NCBI GenBank assembly: GCA_963833885.1
Contig: CAWHZU010000023.1
Location: 124,001-188,000, forward strand
DNA length: 64,000 bases
DNA from: JASHPR01 sp963833885
GTDB taxonomy: Bacteria > Actinomycetota > Actinomycetes > Streptosporangiales > Streptosporangiaceae
Direction of reading: 5' to 3'
Positions within the stretch are counted from its first letter, which is position 1. The number at the start of each line of letters is the position of its first letter. The notes under the pieces were generated by a model. It was not told where the DNA came from. It saw only the letters and a program-made list of their open reading frames with translations, and searched no databases. Positions 1 to 8,412 of the stretch are shown one piece after another. The position numbers were made by a program, and so were the translations under genes.

Positions 1-461
1 GATTCTGACGGACCTGCCCCGGCAGAGAAAAGGTGCACGCTTGGTAACTCGGGTTTGACGCGACAGGCGGCGGCGCCCCAGAATGGGGCGCCGTTCGCGC
101 GCCCGCTCCAGCACGTACCCACGCCGCGGCTGCGCGGCCCCCAGAGCGATGGATGTACCGATGGGCCGCATAGAACAAGCCCGCCGGTACATCGATGGCC
201 TCCGGACGGCTGCACGGCCGGACCGGTGCCCGGTCTGAGCGCATCGCGCGGTGCGGGATGGTCTGTCACGACAACGTCCGCGCGCAACGGCATCCTCTGG
301 GGCGCCTTTCCCTACTATCGTCCGATATACCTCATAAGCGATACCTGCCTCATGGGCCCCCGAATGTGCACCGCCGCCGGCACGCCAGAGTGGACGCGGT
401 GCGAACGCCGCGATGGGGCATGAGCGAGACTTGTTGCGACAGCCCTAGAAGGGGAGCACTA
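1..461. other. Non-coding leader region
   Basis: No convincing gene is seen here. The open frames are Arg/Pro/Ala-rich shadows of GC-rich DNA without a plausible ribosome site. The one structured element is the inverted repeat listed separately at 152-193. The last part carries the ribosome site (AAGGGGAG near 449-456) of the following membrane protein. Confidence 0.5.
152..193. repeat. 15-bp imperfect inverted repeat (stem-loop)
   Basis: Arms 152-166 and 179-193 are complementary at 13 of 15 positions, and one of the two mismatches is a G-T wobble. The loop is 12 bases. No T tract follows, so it is not a classical terminator. It could be an operator or an mRNA structure upstream of the membrane protein gene. 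Function is not known. Confidence 0.4.
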
Positions 462-908
462 ATGGCCGAACCCGCAGTGAACCAAAACACAGACGGGGCA
501 GACGAGCCGTCTATTGGCAGCCTGGTGTCCCTGGCCGTCAGCGACGTCTCACAGCTGATCAAGTGCGAGCTCGACCTGGCCAAGCTTGAGCTCAAGGCGG
601 ACGTGAAAAGAGTGGGCATCGGCGGGGCGCTGCTGGGCATGGCGGCGTTCGTCGGCTGCCTCGTGCTCATCCTGCTGTGCTTCGCGTTCGCCTGGGGCCT
701 GGTCGCCCTTGGCATCTGGCCGTGGGCCGCATTCCTCATCGTCGCGGGAACCTGCGTGCTGCTGGCCGGGGTTGCCGTCCTCATCGGAGCGCTGAAGTTC
801 CGGGGGCTCAGCGGCCTGCGCCAGACCAGGAAGACCGTCCAGCAGGATCTGTCGCTGCTCAAGCGCGATGACGGGTCCTCCGCTCAGGTCGAGGCCAAGG
901 CGCGATGA
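462..908 (+). CDS. Phage-holin-family (DUF1469-type) membrane protein
   Basis: 148-aa small membrane protein. Residues 1-20 are polar. They are followed by an amphipathic helix rich in Lys/Glu (KCELDLAKLELK), then two long hydrophobic segments at about residues 50-75 and 80-105, and a charged tail. This is the layout of actinobacterial 'phage holin family' (YqjE/DUF1469) proteins, which despite the name are chromosomal and not phage lysis genes. The ATG at 462 was chosen because a good AAGGGGAG ribosome site lies 6-13 bases upstream; the longer upstream frame lacks one. The downstream hydrolase starts 16 bases after the stop, so the two may be co-transcribed. Its exact role is unknown, probably envelope-associated. 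Confidence 0.75.
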   Translation: MAEPAVNQNTDGADEPSIGSLVSLAVSDVSQLIKCELDLAKLELKADVKRVGIGGALLGMAAFVGCLVLILLCFAFAWGLVALGIWPWAAFLIVAGTCVLLAGVAVLIGALKFRGLSGLRQTRKTVQQDLSLLKRDDGSSAQVEAKAR

Positions 909-924
909 CCACAGGGATGACCGG

Positions 925-1848
925 GTGACCACGCGTGGCGACACGCCGATCTTCATGGAAGGTCCCTGGTCGCACAGATCGGTCAGCGCCAACGGAACCC
1001 GGTTCCACGTCGCGGAGAGCGGGGACGGGCCGCTGGTGCTGCTGTTGCACGGTTTTCCCGAGTTCTGGTGGACGTGGCGCACGCAGCTGTCGTCGCTGTC
1101 CGCCGCTGGCTTCCGCGCGGTAGCAGTTGACCTGCGCGGATACGGCGGCAGCGACAAGCCGCCGCGAGGCTACGACCTGGTTACCGCCGCGTCCGACGCG
1201 GCGGGCCTGGTCCGGTCGCTCGGCGAGGCGAACGCCGTCATAGTCGGCCATGACTGGGGCGGGCTCATCGCCTGGACCGTGGCCGCGTATTTCCCGAAGG
1301 TCGTCAGGCGGCTCGCCGTCGTCTCGGTCCCGCATCCGCTCCGGCTGCGCTCGGCTGTGCTGTCCGACCCGCTCGGCCAGGGCAGGCGCAGCGGGTACGC
1401 GCTCAGGTTCCAGCTCCCGCTGCTGCCGGAGCGGCAGCTGGTGAAGGACGACGCACTGCGGGTCGGCCGGATGCTCGGCGCGTGGTCAGGACCTGGCTGG
1501 CCGGACTTCGATACCGAGCGGAACTACCGCTCCGCGATGTGCATACCGTCGGTTGCGCATTCAGCGCTCGAGTACCACCGCTGGTTCGTCAGGTCCCGGC
1601 TGCGGCCAGATGGGCTGCGCTACGCGCGCAGCATGCGGGCGCCGATCCAGGCGCCAACGCTTCACCTGCACGGCTCGCTGGACAGCTGCATGCTTCCGAG
1701 CGCGGCCAGGGGCTCGGGCCGGCACGTCGAGGCGCCGTACCGGTGGCGGCTCATCGATGGCGCCGGGCACTTCCCGCACGAGGAGCAGCCCGAGCGTTTC
1801 GACACCGAGCTGCGCGCGTGGCTCGCCGACCCGGAGCCCGAGCGATGA
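925..1848 (+). CDS. Alpha/beta hydrolase, epoxide-hydrolase-like
   Basis: 307-aa alpha/beta-hydrolase fold enzyme. The oxyanion-hole motif HGFPE is at about residues 42-46. The nucleophile elbow GHDWGG places Asp (about residue 110) where lipases have Ser; this is the signature of epoxide hydrolases and haloalkane dehalogenases, which form an Asp-ester intermediate. A C-terminal GHFPHEEQP supplies the catalytic His. Substrate is unknown. The GTG at 925 is preferred: a GGGA lies just upstream, while earlier starts would overlap the previous gene. An in-frame ATG at 955 is an alternative. The stop overlaps the next gene's ATG, implying translational coupling. Confidence 0.85.
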   Translation: MTTRGDTPIFMEGPWSHRSVSANGTRFHVAESGDGPLVLLLHGFPEFWWTWRTQLSSLSAAGFRAVAVDLRGYGGSDKPPRGYDLVTAASDAAGLVRSLGEANAVIVGHDWGGLIAWTVAAYFPKVVRRLAVVSVPHPLRLRSAVLSDPLGQGRRSGYALRFQLPLLPERQLVKDDALRVGRMLGAWSGPGWPDFDTERNYRSAMCIPSVAHSALEYHRWFVRSRLRPDGLRYARSMRAPIQAPTLHLHGSLDSCMLPSAARGSGRHVEAPYRWRLIDGAGHFPHEEQPERFDTELRAWLADPEPER

Positions 1849-2390
1849 GGACGCCGCCGCCGGACGGGGAGAGGCAGAAGCGGGCGGCCCAGAACGGCGC
1901 TGCCACCCGCACGCGGGACCGGGACGCCACAGGCAGGCCGCGCAACGCACGGCCCCGCGACCAGCTCGGGCGGCCGCTGCGCCGCGACGCCTCCGGCGAG
2001 CCGGCGGTGCCGGACGGCCCGCCGCTGCCTCCGGACGCGGCACTCGATCTCGCCCAGGAGCTGATCGACTCCGGCCTGGCGTTCCGGGCCCATGAGGTTC
2101 TCGAGGCGTCGTGGAAGGCAGCGCCAGCGCACGAGCGCGAGCTGTGGAAGGGACTCGCCCAGGTCATGGTCGGCCTGACGCACGCACAGCGTGGCAACGC
2201 CACGGGCGCGGTGGTCCTGCTGCGCCGGGGCGGGCGGCGGGTGGCCGAGTACGCGCAGTCGCCGCCGCATGGGATCAGCGCGGCGGCGGTCGCCCGCTTT
2301 GCGGCTGAGCTTGCCGACCGGATCGAGCGGGACGGGCTCGCCGCTGTCTCGCCGGCCACGCTGCGGGTCAGCCTGCGGACTGCTCGCTGA
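1845..2390 (+). CDS. DUF309 domain protein
   Basis: 181-aa soluble protein. The first 65 residues are Arg/Pro-rich and look disordered. The DUF309 core follows from about residue 68 (DLAQELIDSG..FRAHEVLEASWK..) with the family's His-Glu helix (AHEVLE) and the segment GLAQVMVGLTHAQRGN. DUF309 proteins are small helical bundles of unknown biochemical function. The ATG overlaps the hydrolase stop (ATGA), so the pair is probably translated from one mRNA. It ends 7 bases before the convergent MarP gene. Confidence 0.8.
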   Translation: MRTPPPDGERQKRAAQNGAATRTRDRDATGRPRNARPRDQLGRPLRRDASGEPAVPDGPPLPPDAALDLAQELIDSGLAFRAHEVLEASWKAAPAHERELWKGLAQVMVGLTHAQRGNATGAVVLLRRGGRRVAEYAQSPPHGISAAAVARFAAELADRIERDGLAAVSPATLRVSLRTAR

Positions 2391-2397
2391 CGCTCGC

Positions 2398-3600
2398 TCA
2401 GTCGCATCCCTGGGTGCTGACCGGGATGGTCGCGGTGGCGCCGGCGTCGGCGTCGTGCGAGACCTGCTGCGCGGTCAGCGCGTACCCGGTGTCGTCCACG
2501 GAGGTCGCCGCGGCGAAGACCACGCCGTAGACGTGGCCGTTGCTTGGGTTGAGCAGCGGGCCGCCCGAGTTGCCCTGCCGCACGTCCGCCCGCACCGAGT
2601 AGATCTGGCGTGTCACCTGGGCCGTCTGGTAGATGTCCGGGCTGGTGGCCTGCGTGCTCCCGCCGATGCGCGCGGGCACGGCGTCGAACGGGCCGTCCTC
2701 CGGGTAGCCGGCCACGATGGCGTTGGCGCCGAACTTGGCCGGGGCCGCCCAGTCCAGCGGCTGCAGGCCCAGACCGGACAGGCCCGGCACGTAGAGCACG
2801 GCGATGTCCACCTTCGGGTCGTACAGCACCACGCGGGCCTGCAGCAGCTGGCCCGACGTGGTGTACACGGTCTGGTCCTCGGTGACCCCGGCCACCACGT
2901 GGGCGTTGGTCAGGATGTGGTCGCGCGAGTAGATGAAGCCCGATCCTTCGATCTGCTCCGAGCAGCTCGGCGCGACGCCCTTGACCTTCACGATGCTCTG
3001 TTCGTCGTCGCGCAGCCCGGCGTCCTTCAGCACCGCCGGGCTCGGTGGCCCGACCGCCAGCGCGCCCTCGGCGCCGAGCGCGCCGAAGACCTGCGCGTAC
3101 GGACCGCTCTCCAGGAGCTCGCGGAAGTCGGAGAACACCAGGCTGGCCTGGGAGGGCATCAGGTGGTCCACGGCCCGCAGCACCGCCGAGTTGTTCACCT
3201 GCCGGGAGATGACCGGGAACGGCGCGTACGCGACGGCGGAGCCGATTAGCCACGCGATCAGCAGCACAGCGAGCGCGCTCACCACGGCGCCGCCGGCGGA
3301 GTCGACGAGCGTGGCCGGCTTCCAGGTGACCCGGGAGCGCACGGCCACGCCGACGCCGGACGCGAGCAGCTGGCCGATCATGGCGGCCAGGAACACCACG
3401 ATGATGGCCGTCACCGCCTCCCAGCCGCTGTTGGAGGTGACCGCGCGGGCGATCTTCGGCCCGAACACGGCGCCGATCGCGCCGCCGCCGATGAAGCCGA
3501 CGAAGCTGAGCACGCCGATGATGAACCCCTGTCGGTACCCGGCCACGGCAAAGGCGACCACGAGCACGATCAGAATCAGGTCAAGCAAATCACCCGGCAC
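2398..3600 (-). CDS. marP: MarP-family membrane serine protease
   Basis: About 400 aa. Four hydrophobic segments (residues 3-130, a CvpA-like domain) are followed by a periplasmic trypsin-like protease domain. The catalytic triad is visible: His in TNAHVVAG (about 234), Asp in KVDIAVLYV (about 265) and Ser in RQGNSGGPL (about 345). Cysteines at about 213 and near the C-terminus match the redox-sensing disulfide of the mycobacterial homologue, which is needed for acid and oxidative-stress survival and acts on peptidoglycan hydrolases. The GTG at 3600 gives the usual N-terminus (PGDLLDLILIV); an ATG at 3621 is possible. A TATACG lies just upstream, which might allow a leaderless message. Function by family is strong; the start is less certain. 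Confidence 0.9.
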   Translation of the reverse strand: MPGDLLDLILIVLVVAFAVAGYRQGFIIGVLSFVGFIGGGAIGAVFGPKIARAVTSNSGWEAVTAIIVVFLAAMIGQLLASGVGVAVRSRVTWKPATLVDSAGGAVVSALAVLLIAWLIGSAVAYAPFPVISRQVNNSAVLRAVDHLMPSQASLVFSDFRELLESGPYAQVFGALGAEGALAVGPPSPAVLKDAGLRDDEQSIVKVKGVAPSCSEQIEGSGFIYSRDHILTNAHVVAGVTEDQTVYTTSGQLLQARVVLYDPKVDIAVLYVPGLSGLGLQPLDWAAPAKFGANAIVAGYPEDGPFDAVPARIGGSTQATSPDIYQTAQVTRQIYSVRADVRQGNSGGPLLNPSNGHVYGVVFAAATSVDDTGYALTAQQVSHDADAGATATIPVSTQGCD

Positions 3601-3708
3601 GAGCCCAACCGTATAGCGCATGGCGGGGTGCGTGGCGTGCGGTGGGCACCGCACAGGTAAATCCCAGTGCCAACTCAGCTAGCGTAGCGTCGGGCTGGCC
3701 TCTTGCGT

Positions 3709-4410
3709 TCAGGGAGCCGGGTCCGGGCCGCCGGCCGCTGCCTGGACTATCTCCGGAGGCAGGTCGTGCATTGTCGCCGCGTCCCAGGGACGCTCCCAGC
3801 CGCCGATCGCGAGCAGCCGGTCGACGAGCATCGCGGTAAAGCCCCAGACCAGCATGTCGCCGACCTGGAATGCGGGGCCGGAGCGCCCGGATGATGGATG
3901 GCGCGTGGTCAGCCGGTTGGCCGGATCGGCCAGCTCCGCGAGCGGGACCCGGGCGACCGCGCTGATCTCCATCGGGTCGCCCGGCGCCACCGCGGTTGGG
4001 CGCCGCCACCAGGCGAGAACCGGGATGACCGAGAAGCCGCTGCGCGGGATGAACAGCTCGGGCAGCACGGTGAGCACCTGCACGCCCGAGGGGTCGACAC
4101 CGGCCTCCTCCGCGGCCTCGCGCAGCGCCGCGGAGACCGGCCCGGTGTCGGTCTCGTCGATCGCGCCGCCCGGGAACGCCGGCTGGCCGGCGTGCCGGCG
4201 CAGCCACGGGGTCTTCTGCACGAGCAGCAGGTCGGGCCCGTCCGGGCCGTCACCGAACAGGATGAGTACGGCAGAGGGGCGGCCGCCGCCCGGCGGCGGC
4301 CGCATCGCCTGCGGCATCTCCATGGTGGCCGCCGAGCGCGCCAGCTCAACCAGCCACCCGGGCACACCGGACCAGTCGCCGTCGGCGGCCAGCGGATCGG
4401 CCCCGGTCAC
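3709..4410 (-). CDS. NUDIX hydrolase, CoA pyrophosphatase type
   Basis: 233 aa. It has the NuCoA motif (LLLVQKTPWLRRHAGQ..FPGG, residues 61-82) directly in front of a Nudix helix ending REAAEEAG (97-104). This combination marks the NudL/CoA diphosphatase group, which cleaves CoA or its oxidised forms to phosphopantetheine and 3',5'-ADP. The start is GTG at 4410 and overlaps the nth stop in a GTGA arrangement, so it is translated with nth. The nth-nudix pair is common in actinomycetes. Substrate preference is inferred from the motif only. Confidence 0.87.
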   Translation of the reverse strand: MTGADPLAADGDWSGVPGWLVELARSAATMEMPQAMRPPPGGGRPSAVLILFGDGPDGPDLLLVQKTPWLRRHAGQPAFPGGAIDETDTGPVSAALREAAEEAGVDPSGVQVLTVLPELFIPRSGFSVIPVLAWWRRPTAVAPGDPMEISAVARVPLAELADPANRLTTRHPSSGRSGPAFQVGDMLVWGFTAMLVDRLLAIGGWERPWDAATMHDLPPEIVQAAAGGPDPAP

Positions 4411-5117
4411 GAGAACGGCCCGGGCCTGACCAGCTTGCGGGCGACCTCAGGGTCGGTGGGCCCCTCGCCGAACGACGGGCACAGGTGGCCCACCACACAG
4501 GCGCCGCAGGCGGGCCGGCGCGCGTGGCACACCCGTCGGCCGTGCCAGATCAGCAGGTGCGAGAGATAGGTCCAGTCCTTGCGCGGGAACAGCGCGCCGA
4601 CCTCCTGCTCGATCTTGTCCGGGTCTGTCGACGTGGTCCAGCCAAAGCGCCGGGCCAGCCGGCCGAAATGGGTGTCGACGGTGATGCCCGGGACCCCGAA
4701 CGCGTTGCCGAGCACCACGTTCGCGGTCTTGCGGCCCACGCCCGGCAGCGTCACGAGATCGCGCAGCCGCCGCGGCACCTCACCGCCGAACCGGTCGCAC
4801 AGCGCCTGGCCGAGGCCGATCAGGCTCGTGGTCTTCGCCCGGAAGAAGCCGGTCGACTTGATGATCTTTTCCATCTCGTCGCGGTCCGCGGCGGCGTAAT
4901 CGGCTGCCGTGGGGTAGCGCGCGAACAGCATCGGCGTGACCAGGTTGACGCCCTTGTCCGTGCTCTGGGCGGACAGGATGGTCGCGACCAGCAGCTCGAG
5001 CGGGGTGGTGAAGTTGAGCTCGGTGTGCGCGTCCGGGTAGACCGCGGCGAGCTCACGGTAGATCCGGCGGGCCCGCCGAACCAGCGCCGTATGCGACGGG
5101 GGATCTAGGTGCACCAC
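4407..5117 (-). CDS. nth: Endonuclease III (DNA glycosylase/AP lyase)
   Basis: 236-aa base-excision-repair enzyme that removes oxidised pyrimidines and cuts the abasic site. The helix-hairpin-helix LPGVGRKTA carries the lyase Lys (about 130), and VDTHFGR has the catalytic Asp (about 148). The [4Fe-4S] loop Cys-x6-Cys-x2-Cys-x5-Cys is intact (Cys 197, 204, 207, 213). Length matches the family. It is first gene of a two-gene unit with the NUDIX hydrolase. Confidence 0.95.
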   Translation of the reverse strand: MVHLDPPSHTALVRRARRIYRELAAVYPDAHTELNFTTPLELLVATILSAQSTDKGVNLVTPMLFARYPTAADYAAADRDEMEKIIKSTGFFRAKTTSLIGLGQALCDRFGGEVPRRLRDLVTLPGVGRKTANVVLGNAFGVPGITVDTHFGRLARRFGWTTSTDPDKIEQEVGALFPRKDWTYLSHLLIWHGRRVCHARRPACGACVVGHLCPSFGEGPTDPEVARKLVRPGPFS

Positions 5118-5150
5118 GCTCCAAGCCTATTGACTGCGGCTCATGCGTGC

Positions 5151-5872
5151 TCAAGGTCCGTGCACGGCACAGAGCTGTGAGCGGTACGGCATGGCCGGTA
5201 CCGCGGCGTCCAGGTGGCGGCCGAGCACCACCACGGCTACCGCCCGCGCGCCCGCCAGCCTGAGCGCCGCGGCCGCGCTCGTGGCGCTGGCCCCCGACGT
5301 CCAGGTGTCATCGAGGAGCAGGACCGAGGCGCCTGCTATCCGTTCCGGGCGGAATCGCCGGGGATCGGGATCGAGCGGTGCCGGCCCGTCGGCATCGGGC
5401 CGGCGAACCCAGCGCACCCAGGGCAGGCTGAGGTACGGCGCGGCCATGGCCTGGAGCGGATGCGTGCCGGGCCGGCCCGGCAGCTCGGCACGACGGCGAC
5501 GTGGCTGGGCCCGGGGGCCCCGGCGCGCCGCCAGACGCAGCGCCCGTGATCACGCAGGAACACCAGCAGCAGCGCACGCAGCGCGGCACACGCCGCCTCG
5601 GCGCCGGGGCCATCCGACTTGTACCGCCACAGGTTCGTGGCGTGGTGGCCGAACTTGGCGGCGTAGGCGACCGGCGCGACCACGTCGGGCAGCAGGCCGG
5701 GCAGGCACTCCCGGTACTTGTCACACCGGAAGCAGTGGGTCCGGCCCGGGCGGACCGGCGTTCGGCACGACCCGCACACCCCGGCCGCGTCCGGCGGCGG
5801 CGCGCTCAGCAGCGGTGCCTGGCCGTCGGCCTGGATGCGCAGCCGATGCCAGGCGGCGCTCTGGGCCTGCAT
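5151..5872 (-). pseudogene. ComF-like phosphoribosyltransferase, frame-disrupted
   Basis: Two overlapping frames together form one ComF-type protein. The first (start at 5872) has a four-Cys zinc-ribbon segment (CGSC..CFRC) and the N-terminal half up to VAVVPS. The second frame, open to 5151, continues with RPGTHPLQAMAAPYLSLP and the PRPP-binding loop VLLLDDTWTSGASA. The shift needed lies near 5470-5490 in a run of G/C. ComF proteins are phosphoribosyltransferase-fold proteins linked to DNA uptake or nucleotide salvage. As written the gene cannot make the full protein. It may be a true pseudogene or a single-base sequencing indel. Confidence 0.7.
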
Positions 5873-6064
5873 GGCGCGAGGTTATGCCCGGCCGCCGACA
5901 TTGCCGGTCCGTGAGCCCAAGCGCCTCACAACCCGTGACGGGACGGAAGTCCACAGTGACCCGCTGCTGGGCTTGCATGCGGCCCGTGCAGCCACTCCGG
6001 TAAGCTCACCAGCGCGGATTCGTGTGCCCGCAGGGCACTTAGCGAGTCTTCAGGTCCAGCGAGC

Positions 6065-7939
6065 ATGATGAGACGCGCCCGGGATCCCTATCTCCGGGCG
6101 CCAGCCCCCACGCAGCGGATGCCCTTGATGCGAATGCGTAAGACAGCGGCCGGGCAGGCAGGTTCCCCCGGTTCAGGCCCGGCCACAGGCGGGTCGGCTG
6201 AAGCTGCCACGCTCCCTGGCCGGCTGCGCGGCCACGCCCGGCAGCTCCCGGCCCTGGCGCGGCGCAACTGGCTGTTCACGGTGCTGCTGGCGGCGGGGCT
6301 TGCGCTGCGGGTGCTCGCCCAGATCACCTACCGTCCGGCGCTGCTGTACATCGACACGCTCAAGTACCTGTACAACGCCTGGCCCGGCACGGATCCGCTC
6401 GGCTACAAGGGCGTCCTCAAGGCGATCCTGCTGGTCGGCAACCTGCAGTGGGTCGCGGCCATACAGCACCTCGTGGGCCTTGGCATGGGCGTGGCCATCT
6501 ACGCGGTGCTGCGACGCCGCGGGGTGCCGCGCTGGCTGGCCACGCTGGCCGCCGCGCCGGTCCTGCTCGACGCGTACGAGCTGCAGAACGAGCAGACCAT
6601 CATGCCCGACGTCTGGTTCGACGCCCTGATGGTGGTCGCGCTCGTCGTGCTGCTGTGGCAGCCGCGGCCGACCCGGCGGGCGATCGCAGCGGCCGGAATC
6701 GCGCTCGGGCTGTCGGTCACGATCGGCCAGGCGACCGAGATCCTGATCCTGCCCGCGGCCATCTACCTGGCGGTGGCGGTCGGCGGCTGGTGGCACAAGG
6801 TCCGCGCCGTGGCGCTGATGTGCGTGGCCTTCGTCCTGCCGATCCTGCTGTACATGAGCCTGTCCCTCGCGTTCAACGGGCACTTCTGGCTGTCCCGGGC
6901 CGGCACGTCGCAGCTCTACGGCCGGGCCGCCGAGGCCGCCGACTGCGCGACGCTGCGGATCCCCGCCTACGAGCGCCCGTTGTGCCCGACGGCCAAGCAG
7001 AAGGCGCTCGGCGCCGACAGCCTCGACCATCAGGCGTCGTCGCCGCTGCAGCTCTACGTGGCGCCGGCGGGCATGGACCAGTCCAAGATCATCTCGTCCT
7101 TCATCAGGGCCGTGCTGGTCCAGCAGCCGCTGCGCGTGGTGGAGGGGACCTTCTCGGACGCGGCGCGACTGTTCACGGTGAACCGGGTGACCATCCCGGG
7201 GGACACGCCGATCTCACGCTGGCAGTTCCAGACCAGCTACCCCAGCTACCAGAACTACGTCCGGGCCAACGCCCAGAACGTGATCATCCTGGGCCTCAAG
7301 GTGCAGAACCCGCCGCCGGACTACGTCTACGTGCCGCTCAACCCGGCCTACGGCGGTAAGGCTACGGTCATCCGGCCGCTGGCCGACTTCCTGCACGCCT
7401 ACCAGCTCGACGGCGGCTACACGCCGGGCCCGCTGTATCTGGCCGCGACCGTTCTCGGGCTGATCGGCACGCTCAGCCTGATCCGCCGTAAGCGCCGCTC
7501 CGCCATCGCGGCCGACTACCAGCTGGCCCTGGCCTGCTGCCTGTTCTTCCTGTCCGCGGCCGCGATCCTGCTGTTGTCTGACTTCACCGAGTTCTCCTGG
7601 CGCTACCAGCTGCCCGCGATCATGACCCTGCCCCCGGCCGGGGCGCTCGGGCTCGCGGTCATCCTCACCAAGATCTCCAGCCGCCGGAAGCCCACGGCGG
7701 CCGCGTCCGGCGCTGCGGACGCCACCGCGAAGGCGGCGGACAGCACTGCGAACGCTGGGGACAGCACCGCGAACACGGCGGACAGCACCGCGAACGCTGG
7801 GGACGGCGCCGCGAACGCGGCGGACAGCGCCGTGGCCGCCGATACCCGGCCGCCGACTATGCGCACGGCACCCGACGACAGCGCTGCCGAGGAGGCAACG
7901 CCCGGGACTGCCCCCGGCCGGGCAACGCCGACGCGGTGA
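6065..7939 (+). CDS. Polytopic membrane protein, glycosyltransferase-39-like
   Basis: 624 aa. After a basic, disordered N-terminus there are roughly ten hydrophobic segments (about residues 70-270 and 455-540) enclosing an extracytoplasmic segment (about 275-450). This resembles lipid-carrier-dependent glycosyltransferases of the PMT/GT39 type, but no catalytic motif was confirmed; the acidic residues in YIDTLKYLY and IMPDVWFD are candidates. The C-terminal 80 residues are a low-complexity Ala/Asp/Thr tail with six heptad copies (see repeat). The start is uncertain: tandem ATGs at 6065 and 6068, with further ATGs to 6134. It stands alone and runs toward the hydrogenase operon. Confidence 0.65.
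   Translation: MMRRARDPYLRAPAPTQRMPLMRMRKTAAGQAGSPGSGPATGGSAEAATLPGRLRGHARQLPALARRNWLFTVLLAAGLALRVLAQITYRPALLYIDTLKYLYNAWPGTDPLGYKGVLKAILLVGNLQWVAAIQHLVGLGMGVAIYAVLRRRGVPRWLATLAAAPVLLDAYELQNEQTIMPDVWFDALMVVALVVLLWQPRPTRRAIAAAGIALGLSVTIGQATEILILPAAIYLAVAVGGWWHKVRAVALMCVAFVLPILLYMSLSLAFNGHFWLSRAGTSQLYGRAAEAADCATLRIPAYERPLCPTAKQKALGADSLDHQASSPLQLYVAPAGMDQSKIISSFIRAVLVQQPLRVVEGTFSDAARLFTVNRVTIPGDTPISRWQFQTSYPSYQNYVRANAQNVIILGLKVQNPPPDYVYVPLNPAYGGKATVIRPLADFLHAYQLDGGYTPGPLYLAATVLGLIGTLSLIRRKRRSAIAADYQLALACCLFFLSAAAILLLSDFTEFSWRYQLPAIMTLPPAGALGLAVILTKISSRRKPTAAASGAADATAKAADSTANAGDSTANTADSTANAGDGAANAADSAVAADTRPPTMRTAPDDSAAEEATPGTAPGRATPTR
7715..7840 (+). repeat. Six tandem 21-bp coding repeats
   Basis: Six consecutive in-frame 21-base units (7715, 7736, 7757, 7778, 7799, 7820) encode heptapeptides of the form A/G-D-S-T-A-N-A/T. 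Units 2 and 4 encode identical peptides. The array lies in the disordered C-terminal tail of the membrane protein. Such arrays change copy number by slippage, so tail length may differ among strains. Confidence 0.85.
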
Positions 7940-7960
7940 GCCCCGCGCGGGACCGGCCGG

Positions 7961-8221
7961 TCAGGCAGCGCGCCCCTCGCGGGCGCCGGCCGCCCGCCGT
8001 ACCAGCATGTCGGTGACGCTGCCGACGGCACCGCCGATGCCAGCCCGGCCCGAGCGCTGCCGCATCGCGCCCTCGACCAGGGTTATCGCGTCCGCCGCCA
8101 GCTTGCGCACCTCGGGCGAGGTCCTGATCGAATGCCAGGAGGAACGCATCCGCTCCAGGCCGTCTTTTCCATCGCGGGTCCCGACCAGGTAGCCGGCCAC
8201 GAACCCCACAATCGTCTCCAT
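7961..8221 (-). CDS. Small Gly-rich YtxH-like protein
   Basis: 86 aa. The N-terminus is Gly-rich and hydrophobic (GFVAGYLVGTRDGKDG), like the short membrane or membrane-associated start of YtxH-type proteins. An amphipathic helical body and a basic tail follow. A ribosome site (GCGGGAAG) precedes the ATG at 8221. It lies 48 bases after the 34-aa gene and is the last gene of the leftward hydrogenase run, so it may be a distal operon member. Function is unknown. Confidence 0.65.
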   Translation of the reverse strand: METIVGFVAGYLVGTRDGKDGLERMRSSWHSIRTSPEVRKLAADAITLVEGAMRQRSGRAGIGGAVGSVTDMLVRRAAGAREGRAA

Positions 8222-8269
8222 ACTTCCCGCCTGCTTCCTGCCTCGCCTCTGGTTGGGGATCTGCGCCGG

Positions 8270-8374
8270 CTACATCTCGCGGAGCTCAAGGTAGCGCTTG
8301 ATGTCTGGCAGCGACTGGACGATCACTGCCAGCACAGCGGCAAGCAGCGCCGCCTTGATCAACCTGCTGATCAT
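8270..8374 (-). CDS. 34-aa single-helix protein (DUF6893-like)
   Basis: A 34-codon gene with a very strong ribosome site (GGGGAGG 8 bases before the ATG at 8374). The protein is one hydrophobic helix (residues 3-20) followed by SLPDIKRYLELREM. The ending 'QSLPDIKRYLxxRxM' resembles a family of tiny actinobacterial membrane proteins that I recall as DUF6893. It begins 38 bases after the 490-aa gene and is probably in the hydrogenase operon. It could be a membrane tether or small subunit, but nothing in the sequence proves this. Confidence 0.65.
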   Translation of the reverse strand: MISRLIKAALLAAVLAVIVQSLPDIKRYLELREM

Positions 8375-8412
8375 GTCCGCCTCCCCTCGGGTCAGCTCGT
8401 TGTGGGCTCGGC

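Noticed and set aside
55..423. 122-aa open frame near the window start
   Set aside because: No ribosome site, biased Pro/Arg/Thr composition, no recognisable domain.
462..908. Prophage lysis holin
   Set aside because: The family name contains 'phage holin', but no phage gene is nearby and this family is a normal chromosomal component in actinobacteria.
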